From Euwallacea fornicatus (lineage: Eukaryota > Arthropoda > Insecta > Coleoptera > Curculionidae), in NCBI RefSeq assembly GCF_040115645.1, contig NC_089555.1:1922001-1986000 (forward strand): a stretch of DNA of 64,000 nt. Direction: 5' to 3'. Under the pieces are notes generated by a model. The model saw nothing but the letters and a program-made list of their open reading frames with translations. It did no database searches and was not told where the DNA came from. Both the position numbers and the translations under genes were made by a program. Shown in pieces: positions 22,201-34,200 of the stretch (position 1 is the first letter of the stretch; every line of letters starts with the position of its first letter).

Positions 22201-25200
22201 TGAAAGTTGGGTTCACGTTCGCTATAAGACATACTCCCAAAGAAGCACTTTGCGTTCGTCTATTGAGCTGCTAATTAGGGCTTGCTATCGGGATTTTACA
22301 TAAAACTTTATAGGAACGCAGAGTGCAAATTATAGGTGCGAAAAAGAAGGTAGACATATTCCAGACGATCCCGGCCATAATTGTGAGGCTGCAGTGATCT
22401 TATAGAAACTGTGTCTCCTTTTTGAAAATATATTCCTCCCTTACTTATTATAATTCCCCATTTACATAAACCAAACATAAAGCAAACGAGCCTAAATTTA
22501 AACTTTCTCTTGTACCCCGTTAAAAATACTGATAAAAGAGATACGTCTCTGAAAGGGGCTTGTTGGACAAGCACTTCATTACGTCAGGCAAGCTTCCGTT
22601 TAGTAACAAACGCATGGTCTGTTGGATAACTCATATTGTGCTCGTGTAGGAATATACCAGCTTTGACAGTTTACCTATACCAAGCGGAGGCAATCTGGGT
22701 CGATGCTGATATGGAAATATTTAATTCAATTTAAAATATATTGCCAAAATAGTTTCGCCGTTGCACGAGCTTTTTACCGAAATTAAATTCAACTCAAGGG
22801 GCTTAATTGATATTGATTCGGTTAAGGGGGCGCCTTGCTTAATTGGAAAATCTAACGAAAGTAAAATTAAAAGGCTTTAGATAGATGAAAGCGGACCTCA
22901 TTGAATTGTTAAGGAACCAAGTTCCTTTAAGGGCGTATGATTTACTGCCTTAATGTAATGCGATTCACCATGGAAATTATTCCGACTTTTAAGTTCTACA
23001 CAGAGAGCATCCGGAATAAGTCCGCTTTGAAATACAACTAATTATTGTCATACCGAGGAAGTTTTGAACTTTAGAAACTGTAAATAACACCGAGCTCGTT
23101 TTGTTATTTGGCCCCAAGTTCCCCTCGTTTAATAACGAGTGCGGCAAGTTCTGAAAATTATTGTTTTACTTTCAGAGAGTTCTCTCTGTTCGAACCCCAC
23201 CCAGACCTCCACGCCCCTGTTTTCCTTAACCTTATCCCCCCAATTGATGTTCGATCGGTTTAGCATAAAAGGATTGCACTGATTAAACTGTCCGTAAAGT
23301 GATTAAATGCTAAACGCTTTGGAGACGTATCGTTATTATTATTGCATCGATTAAAATGCCACGTGGATGCCGATCGTTAGAGTTTCGGTTAATTTTGAAT
23401 AAATCAAAGACATCTCCTTTCTGTTTAGCGAATAATTGGAATTGAGTCGGGACTAGAGCGATGTCTAGCATATCCTCAGGCGCTTTATTCAGTAAATTAA
23501 GTTAGGTATCTGAATTGATTGCTCATTGCTCTGGCAGTTTCTCCAATGCTTCGACTTAATGTAAACCAAACTAAATAATGGGATCAGAGAGAAAAATAGA
23601 ACGGGCTATGTTTAAATGTAAAGAATCTCTCATAGCCGATGATAAATTCTGTTAATTTCACTGCAGGAAAGGGAAAAAATGTTGCTCGGTGAAATTCGAG
23701 CCAGTTCCAATATGCGTGCATATTACCAATCCGATAAATTGCAAAGCAGCATATAATAGAGTGGAATCCCATTCAAATGGTCTTTGCACTATATTGGAAA
23801 AGTTTGTTTAAACGAGCTTTGAATGGGAATAGTTCAGTGGCTTTTAGAAGGAGAATATCGCATTTTGTGGAGAAGATACATCTTTATAAATTATAATGAG
23901 TAAGGGCTGAAAATCTGACCGCTATAGTCGGAATATCCTCTTATATCTCTGTTACAAGCGCTGGGTTGGTATTTTTGTTTTTCTTGTTTTTATCCGGATC
24001 CCCTGGAGAATACTTAGGACATGACGTGGTTTTGTGGCTGGCCTCATACAGGAATGGATATTGCTTATAACATTTCATCACATTTAAGGATTTCTACATC
24101 TTCGCAAAAAAAAAAACAAAAACGAAATGTAGATCATTTTACAGTATAATAATTATTATAAAACTGGAAATAGTAGAGCACGAAGTGATTCCTGATTCTA
24201 GACTAAATGGTGAATGAAAATGTTTGGTGCCAAATCACCACTAATACATGATGTCGACGGTTACAAACTAAACTTTGATGTAAACTACCATTTCGCATTA
24301 CTTTGGTTTCACTTTTTTTTAATTAAATTCAAAATTAATTATTCAAAACGCGGTTTGGGTTTTAAATGAGATTCCGTGTCAAATAACATAACATAAAAGT
24401 GCGACTCTGGACTAAATGGTGAATTAAGAATATTGAGCCCAACTTACAGGTGCATAATGTAAATGCCAACATATTCAGCTTTGATATAATTCTTTATTTT
24501 ATCAACTTCAAAATTAATACCCAAAGTGTGATTTGCGCTTTAAATGAAATTTCCTCCCAACTTACAGGTCTAGTGGTTTAATCTTACCGTAATCAGAATC
24601 ATCAGAAAATCCCGCATCATCATAATCCACGTCAGTGAAGGTTGATTCATTATCAGAGTCAATCAAGGTAGGATTTGTGTTACGATTGGAGTTTCCATTG
24701 TCGGCTGCCATTCCGTTTTCATTATCCAGAACATCCTCGTTTTGCCTGGATGGATTTTCCACCCTGTTGTCATCTTTGCCAGACAACTTGTCGTAACCTT
24801 TATGCGCCGGGCGGTTTTCTGAAAGAAAAATCCCCAATCGAATTATTTGCTTAAATACAAGAAAAGTTAACGAAGACCTGAGCCTGACAACTCTTCAATG
24901 TATTATCTGGGAACTCACTTCGGAAAAGTTATCAGCTTTCAGGCAACTTTATAAACCGTTATTAGTTCCCACGATAACAGTTTCCTTTCAATTTCACAAT
25001 TTCAATTTAGTGTGCCGCAGTGGTTCAAGGAAAATTACGTTTTTAATATAATTACGGCAGTAAAGCACTTTAAACTTTCTCACACATTATTAAAATAATA
25101 GTTATAATGTCAAGTGAATCTTCATGTAAAACTGTCTCGAATAGCTGAAATGTTACGAGATTAATTAAGTAAAGGGACTAATCATCTAAATTCTAAATAT

Positions 25201-28200
25201 GTAACAACACTGAACCCAGATTTATTATAAAGGCGTCACTGAAATTCTATTATTCAACAGATTCCAGAAGGCACCTGCCGTTGAAGCCATTATTCGCATG
25301 AGTTACGCTCCCATTGATAATAATCCTTTATTTTATTGTTTTAACAGTGGAGCGATCTTTTCACAATGGTAGCGGAAATCTTTGAGCTTCACAACTTTCG
25401 TGCAAGTTATTAATTAGTCAGCTTAGCAGAAACTACACAGAGAAACAGATATCCACAGCTAATTTGTGAATTGATGTTGAATCTGGGTCTAATGGTTCGG
25501 CAAATTTCGATCTCAAAGGAATCAAAGGCATTGTTCCATGTGGGTGTGTTTTAATACGCCGAAAACTTCTCCAGCGGCATTTTCGTGGCATTCCCTGCAA
25601 ACAAGAGCTTTGGGAGGATTGGAAGGCTGTGTCTAAATCGATATTAAATTGCATAAGGGTTTTATTGAAATATCTTGTAAAGGGTTGGTGAGCAAGAGAT
25701 GCCCATTTCGAAACGTTTTTTCAGTAATTACTTTATGAAGGAGGAAGGAAAAGAGGTAACAGAAGATTATTTCAATACTTTTGAAAAGGGTTCTTTAAGA
25801 GGTCAGATCTACTCAAGGATTTGTACCATTAGCACCTGCTAAGATGCCTAGCTATATATCTTTAATTTATACTCTACCTGAAACTAAACTCAAGATATGC
25901 GCCAAATCTAGATTTAAATTTTGTCATTTTCTCGACGATTTGGTGAATGAAACTGCGTTGGTTCCCTCATTTCTCTTATTCGATGTTTCTTTATTTATCA
26001 TAAAACTAATACATATGTAAAATACGCCCGAGTCTTGTTATAATAATTCGCTGGAATACGTAATTTGTGCAAAACTGCAATTCCTCCGAGCTCCCTTCGA
26101 TGTAAATAAACGAAACACTACTTTCGATATCGGTCTTATTTAAAACGCAATTTTCGACGATAAAGTTCAGGAAATTACTCCCGACATTTTGCAAATAAAT
26201 AATTTCCTTGCGAGGGAAATTGAATTGTGATAAGGGATGTTTTAGTTCCGTGCTTATTCAAGTTTATGTAGTCGGAGTGATGATGCTTGTTAACATGTGC
26301 GTCTCGTGCGAAGCTCCGTTATGAATATTAAATATCGACTCAAGCGAGATTGATAAAGGTTTGATTGTTCACGCTGGATCGAAACTTTGGAAATATGGAA
26401 ATAATGGCAAATTTTCCGATTTAGAAAAGTTCAAGGGTTTTGACTGAGCGATTTTGAAGGTGGCATAAGACCACTATAATAAGGAAATCTGATAATCGAT
26501 GAAGAGGAAAGTTCGCTCTAGGGATAAAAGTCAACCAGAATACGATTAGAGGATGGGCTGGTGAATAAAGGGCACAGAAACCTTTAAATTTTTTATATTT
26601 TCAAGTCGCTTGGGATTGAGCTAAATATTTTGCATAGCTCATTCAAACAGGCACGGTGTTCTCAGTGCCCCGTGTACAGTAATACGGTTTCACTAAGCCA
26701 AAAGCATGCAAACATTAATACAACGCGCAAACAGCAATATACTAAACTTTGATATAAACTTGCATATCAAAGATTTTATTTTAATTTTTCTTATTAACGT
26801 TAAAATTAATTTCTCAAAGTGTGATCTGGGCTTTGAATGCAATTTTCTCTCAAATTGCAGCGCTAATAAAATTAATCCCCAAGTAGTAGAGCATAAAAGT
26901 GTGATTCAGGACCTGCTGTTTAATGAAGGTGCATGTCGTCAAGACGCAGGTATACGGTAAGAAATAGAGGAAAATTCGTTCCAAGGGCAAAAATCGACAA
27001 GAATAGGATAAGAGGACGGACTGACGAATAAAGGGCACAGTAACCTCGATTTTTTTATATTTCCAGGTCGCTTAGAATCGAGTTAGTTTTTGCATGACTG
27101 ATTCGAACACACACAATGTTTCCAGTGCTCCGTGTAAGGCCATACGGTTTCACTAAGCCAGAAGCATGCAACCATTAATACACGGCGAAAACGGCAACAT
27201 ACTAAACTTTGATTTAAACTTCCATACGAAATTATCGAAAATCTACTTTTTCGTTAACTTTAAAGTTAATTACTCAAAATATGATTTGGGCTCTAAATGA
27301 AATTTTTTCTCAAGTTGCGACGCTAGTAGAAATTAATCTCCAAGCAATAGAACATAAAAGTGTAACTCCAGACTAAATGGTGAATGAAGAATCATAGTGT
27401 CAATGTGCAGATAACAAAGAGAGAAAATTAGTTCCAAGTGCAAAAATCGACGAAAATGAAATAAGAAAATGGGGTGGCAAATAAAGGGCACAGTAATTTC
27501 GATTTTTTAAATATTTCCAGGTCGCTTAAAATCGAGCTCCAAATTTTGCATGGCTGGTTCAAACACGTACAAAGTTCCCAATGCTCCGTATAGGGCAACA
27601 CCGTTTCACTAAGCTCCAAATCAAATTTTCCATCAATCAGCTTTCGACGGAAACAATGAATATAAATTACCGGAAATTTTGCTTTATGGATTATGGGATT
27701 AATATAAGCTGTCCATAAATTTTCCATTAAAAACTCGACGCCTACTACGAATAACAATTATTAAAAATGAGGACGTCATTACGGTCCCATTTCACTAAGG
27801 TCCATGTTTCATGTCGATGTCGGTGGGATATTCCGTTTATTAGACATTAGAGCGTAAAAGGAATGCATTTATTATGCAGCATGGGATATATATATAAATT
27901 AAAAAATAATATTTTTCCTGGCGAGGCTTGGAAACCAGTCAGTAATTATCCAATTTACCTCGGCAAACAGTTCTGCGAATTTAAACTAAACAAATTTAAC
28001 AGGAGGCACGTATGCTTGTTAAATGAAACCAGCGAAATAATAATTGTAAAGATAATATGTACTTAATCAACTCTCCTTTATTAAAATCCCGCTTTCGAGA
28101 CTACGCGCCTGACAGAAGAACAAACAACTTGGGCAAACTCATTTCACCCATGTAGAATGTTGCTGTTCTTGCCGGGTAAACAGTTTCCATATTTGCTTTT

Positions 28201-31200
28201 AATGCTAAAAACTGCTTTTAGCATTGTTTGAAATTAGTTTTTCCGACTTTTAAGGCAAAATTAATCGGAGTTACAAAGGAATTTTAAACGGTTTTGTGCC
28301 AACGCAGGTTGGTGGCTATTCTATACGTAGCTTTTTTCGGACGAATTGAATTTTCAATGAGTAATTCATGCAATTTTGCATCATAGGGACGTAACGTATG
28401 AAATGCATTACATGAGCGGGGCGTCTGCGAGTGACATTCAAGGCTTCCACAAATTATTTCCCTCGAGAGCAATCCCCTTAGATGTAAAGCATTTTTCGGC
28501 CCTATGCCCTGAATATTTTATTTGAACTAGGCAGCGGCAATTATTCCTAGCTGGAAGGAGGAATTTCCTGATGCAATGAATTTTATTTGTTGAGGAATTA
28601 TGTGACCTCATGTGGAAGCGTGCAATTTGCAGAGCAAATGGAAATAAAATGTTATAGTGCCAGGTAATAAATTGCTTGGAAGCCATTGCTAGATTACATA
28701 TTTTTCTCCAAACTGCGCCAATATTGAGCTTATTAAACTCAGCCATGAAGGTCATAATTCCTGGTATTATAAGGGTCTTTTCTTGCGACCTTTCAAACAA
28801 TATAGCGGTTTCATAGTTTCACTCTCGGGTTAACTGCTTTAGCACGCAGTAATTTAATACGTACAGCCCAACAACGTGACATCGGATATCTAGAGATTCC
28901 AAATTGTGCCCTTGCTGAAATGCGGGTATCAAAGTCATTTGAATTCATGCTCTCAGAGGTGCGACTCTATTATCTCTCTCATCAGAAAGGCCTCTGACAC
29001 AAAGCACATTCTTTGGGACACAACAATGAATATTGTTTCCCTGTGAAAACGATTCCTTAATTTAAAGAGATTCATTTGCCTTCATTGGGAGAAAAATTCT
29101 AGCATTACAGAACAAGATAAGCATCGATCGCATCCCACGACATTGCCTATCGGTTATTTCACATTTCTAATTAAGTCCTCGAATTTTCAATCGGGTTAAA
29201 CTCCTGAACCGAACAGGCGAAATTCGCCTTTAAAGATGTTCTCGGCACATTTTAATGCCCTAGAAAGGGCCCATTAAGGAAAACTTGGGAATAATTGCCA
29301 GACCTGAACAAAATCCTTTTCAAGGCTATTATAATTTTGTGAATGCAGAGGCGTAACAAAACCTCACGTGAAATCTCGTTCACCATACTGTCAAGAAACT
29401 TTAGAAATTCCATTAAACTCGTCTTAAAATTGTTAATAAATCTAAGAGAAATTGTCAACATACAATTGTTACTTCAATTGCCAAGGCCACAAAAAACCTC
29501 TTTGACCGATGGACATGGTAGTTTCAAATCATTTCGCCACCTGAACTGGAAGGGCTGGGACCATCCGGCCAAAACTCCTCGGTATCAAGTCATCTCGGAT
29601 CTTAATTTGATTAAGCCAAAAGTCCGCCCTGGAACACCGAGCCAAATTTTCCGGACAGGCAAATTCCGATGTGACGAACTTAACCCGGGAATTACAGCGA
29701 GATAATCGAGAATCCAATTAGGTTTAATGTTTCCTGGGGAACCTTCAACTTTAATAAATGCAGTTCTTCTCTAATTAGATTGTGAGCCATTAAATTCGCA
29801 TTGAGCGATAGATTTAAAAGGCACTTGAGCAAAAAAAGTTCATCTTAGACGAGTTCCCCTAGGAGAATGCAGAACGCTTTTACGAGGGTAAGGAAAGCCA
29901 GCTTGTGGGGTGTGGAGCGTTTTTTACCTCGAAGGGGGATACATTTAATTTTTACAAACGAGGGTTATCAAACTCGAAGCGGTTTGGGCGGGTCTGTCTG
30001 TTTATGCTTTGTTGTTTGTTCATTTGCGAAGGAGTTCCTGGTCACGTACCTAAGTGCGAGTAAATACACAAGACACCAGTAGTCAACTCTGAGATTTACT
30101 TAAATATTAGCATTTCTTGCCTGCAGAGGCGTTAAAGCTACCAAAGAAAGCGATGCGTGATTAATAAGTCATGGAAATAAAATTAAAATGTCTTAAAAAG
30201 CTTTGAAGACTTGCGCTTATTTCATATTTAAAGCAGCCTAGGGCGGACATGAATTTAAAGAACATGCAAATATCAAGACAAAAATAGAGCATTAGCATCT
30301 TCTAGAATTATTATAGCAGGTATATCTGAGGCGCTCCATTTCCCTCAAAAACTCGCGTTTTCCACTTTTAAGAAAAATGAGTTAGATGCAGCAATTTATT
30401 GGAAATGTAAATGGACCTACCCTCCAGTATGAAATTAGCTCACAAACGGGGCACATGTTTTAGAAATGTAATTGTAAATATTAATGCTCGTTCCTAAACT
30501 CAGCTTATCCTTTATGGCTGTTGCGCCAAAACTGGGAATATCCAACCAGCGGCAGTGCAGGATTTCGCCAATCCTGCATGACCAGTTCCCGCAATGCCAT
30601 TTGTTAGTTGAAAATAATAAAAGAAAATTGGTGAAGCAATAAAAGTAAAATTTATCTGGACGTGAAGAGAAGAATTTTAACTTTAACCATCTGATTTAAA
30701 GTCACCGAGGGAACAATAAGATTTCCCACATTGTGTTACTACTTTTGGAATATTTTGAAAGAAATCATTAACTGTTTTGATTATTTATAAACTTATTAGT
30801 ACTTTCACTGCAAAATTGAACAGATCGATTCAGACTAAGCCCCCCCAAATCTATGCTTGGCGACAGTTCTGGGGAGAATCAAGAATGAAAGGGGAGGTTT
30901 ATAGTGAGTAACCGTCTCGTCTGGCACGAATCCCACATAATCCGACTGGCAGTTCACCAGGTCGGATACCTATGAAAGTATTCCTCTTCTAAAAAAAGAG
31001 CAAAAGTTTAGTTCAGGTTGGTTCAGGTGGGAAACATGATTCCTTCCATATTTAGAACAACATTTGCAGTGACGGTGAAAGCCATTTCCGTACTCCCACC
31101 CATCGATTTGCTGATCAGGGGAAACAATTTTTGGAAAAACGACAGCAAAAAAGGTCAAGATTAGAAAAGAAGGAATGGAAGAATAGCAGCTGAGATGGGA

Positions 31201-34200
31201 GTGGTATCAGGAAGCTACGAAAATCTTCATAAAGGACATAAGACCTTGGACACGCAAGAAATGGGGAGAAGCGAATTGTTTTCTAACTCATGCCATGATG
31301 GGCCACGGGGTGTTTGGTTCATATTTGTACAGAATAGGAAAGAGGACCTTGGCTGCTGATACTGTGAGGAGGAAGATGACTCTGCTTATGCCATCTTTTA
31401 TTGTGAGGAATTCAGATCCGATAGAGCTACGGCACCGAGATTTTGCGATGGGAAGGTCACGGAGACAAGTGTATCACATGTAATAGTGGCATCTGAAAAG
31501 GGATGGAATATGGTTAGTAAGACGGCGGAAGATATACACCGTAGGAAGACAAACTTCGAGAGTGTTAGGGAATCGGGAGGAACTGAACCTGTTGATGAAT
31601 ACAAGATTGCAATTCTCGCAAAATAAGTTTGGACAAGTGAAAGGGGAGTTTCAAAAAAAATTTACACCAACAGGCGAAAAGAGTTATATAAGAAATATGT
31701 CAGACTGACGTGGGATAAGAGTTTATGAACAAATATTTCAAACCGATGGAGGGAATGAGTTTTTAAACAAATAATTTAAATCCATTGAAGAGAGGAGTTC
31801 TGCTGCAAAGTTTTAGACCGATAAGGGATATGAGTTTTGCAACACAATTTTCTGGTCGATAAGATGAATTTTAGAACAAATGTTTTAAGCCGATCGAGGA
31901 TGGGAATTTTGAAACGATATTTTAAAGCGATGGAGGATGGGAGTCTTGTAATATAGTGTTTGACCGACGGAGAGGCGGGTTATAGATCAAATACTTAAGA
32001 CTGTCGTAAGATAAGGGTTTTAGAACAAATATTTGGAAATGATGGAGGAGGGCACTTTCTGTGCCGTAACCGAGGACGGAAAAGGGCTTGCAGTCTGCAA
32101 AACAGCAAGTTTAGACAATTGTAGCCTGAGTGTTTAGTAATGATGGCGAGATTCATAAGCGCTGGAAGAGGCACAAATAAGCGATATGGAAAACAAAATT
32201 ATGAGTCGTTGAATCCTAAAAAACCCGGGCATCATACCAGCAGACCGGGTACCTATGAAGGTTTCCCTCTTATATAAAAAAAAAAAACAAACGATTTATT
32301 CCGGTTAGAACTCACGTGATCGATTGTGTTCACGCGAGACTCAGCCTATTCAGACAAAAAAAAAGTTTTGATGTCGTAAAGGCATTTGAAAATGAAATGA
32401 GGGACGTAATAAATCATTATAGTATTATTGCCAACAATGAGGAGTAATAACTTTCCTAATTTTCCAAAAACTAGATCACAAAGAGAACACAGTTCTGAAA
32501 TGAAATATTTCGAAATGTAACGGACAGTTTTGAAAAGAAAATTTTTGAACCGAAAAAACTGAAAAATTTGAATTAATCCCGCTTTTGCAATGAAAAAAAT
32601 CCCATTCCAAACGACGTAAAAACCGCAATTCCAGGTCTATATAACTAATAGGCCCCGAGCCTCGGAAACCATTCCACATAATAGCTTTTAAAATGATACG
32701 TGCGGCCGCTTTCCATTCGATTTATGTCCGGTTTGGACGGTGACTGTTCAGCAGAGCTGTCCAGTTTTTGTAGGTCTCGCCTTGATAATTCGGCCAAAGC
32801 CTTTGCGTTGTTGGTAAATTCGAAAGAACGTCCCAGCTCACTAAAACTATTTGGCTAATGCTCTTAATTCCTCCAACGGGTTTCTCAACCTGCCGGATTA
32901 GGCTGGATTTATGTCGTCAACATAGCGTAAACTCGATTTATTAAATTATCTCTCTTCGCGACAAAGCAAAAATTATGAGGTAGAGCCTTTTATAAATTAA
33001 CGTTCCTTAAGATTGAAGCGAAAAACAAGTAACTAATAACAAGAACTAAGTTTAATATTGCTTAAATACTGCCCGCTTAGATTCACAAGGTTCCATATAG
33101 AGAGTGTCCTTGGAATAGTGTCCACTCTGAATATTTTCTGTTGTTTGTTAAAAAAAAGCTAAAACACATCAAATTTGATAGGGAAGGGTACGTCACTTGG
33201 TGAAAAAGTTGTTTCCGAAATATCATCCCTCTACCCCTGAAAATCACCCCTTTGAAACTTTTAAATTGAAAGGGGGGTTGTATTACACATCGTTTGAAGA
33301 GTAATTTTATTCTTTACATGGTCAAGCTTTTATGTTGTGTTTTTGTACGTAAGTCTTCCAGAAATAAAACAGACATAACCGTCATTACTGAAATTACGTC
33401 AATTTTCATTTGTTCTGAAAGATCCATACTCAACAATCTCAAAAATTAAATTTTTGTGCAGGAATTTTGTGTGATCACATTGTTGAACCATTTTTCAGTT
33501 CTGGAAACTTAAAAAGAAAACTATCTACAAGTTCTACAAGACGTCGTAACTCCTAGAATAACGGAAACACTTGAAAAACATCTTCATCTCTTAAAATAAA
33601 AATTAGTTTTTCAACAGGATGGAGCATCTCCACACTACACCGTTACCATTCGACAATTTCTAGATGAAGAATTCCCTAGAAGATTAATTGAAAGACGAAG
33701 TCCAGTTGAGTGACCTGCGAGATTCCCTGACTTTACTCCCCTGGATGTTTTCTTATACGGGCATTTGAAGACCAAAATTTATAACATACAATCTGATTCC
33801 CTCGAGGAGTTACGTGCCCGAATCGTCGAAAAGTACAGGTCAATAACACCAGAAATGTTAGATAATGCGCGACGACATTGCTTTCGAATGGCGGGCACTT
33901 TCAACATTTCTTATAGTAAAGTAAATAAAATTTCAGGAAAAATGATTAAAATCGAGTTATTTGGTTTTTGTTTAATTTCTAGAAAACCCACGCACAAAAA
34001 TTAAAAATAAAAACTTTATCGTGTAGAAAATAAAATTACCTTTCACACGAAGCATCACACAACCCCTCTTTCAATTTTAAAGTTTTAAAAGGGTGGTTTC
34101 TAGGAGTCACCCTTAGAGGGATGACATTTTGAAAACACACTTTTCACCAAATAATGTTCCCCTCCTTGTCAAAGTTGACCTGTTTAAATTTTTTTTAACA

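Larger units (their letters stand above)
17346..24587 (-). other. Intron 2 of the C2H2 gene, 7.2 kb
   Basis: No other gene is supported inside. It contains a tandem array at 20.8-21.7 kb, a CT-rich simple repeat near 22081-22112 (ctctctctctttccctctctctctttg type), and repeat copies at 24.2-24.6 kb that reach the exon 2 donor. Conserved-looking non-coding blocks cannot be judged from one sequence. Confidence 0.6.

Noticed and set aside
23185..23205. tRNA B-box-like gttcgaacccc
   Set aside because: No matching A box or cloverleaf arms could be built around it.
25433..25654. Possible extra zinc finger on the minus strand (LVCRECHENAAGEVFG then HTHMEQC)
   Set aside because: Cysteine and histidine spacing only roughly fits C2H2/C2HC, a stop follows at once and no donor fits the zinc-finger gene phases.
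29343..29717. Overlapping open frames on both strands near 29.5 kb
   Set aside because: No family match, no consistent splice sites; likely chance frames in a less AT-rich patch.
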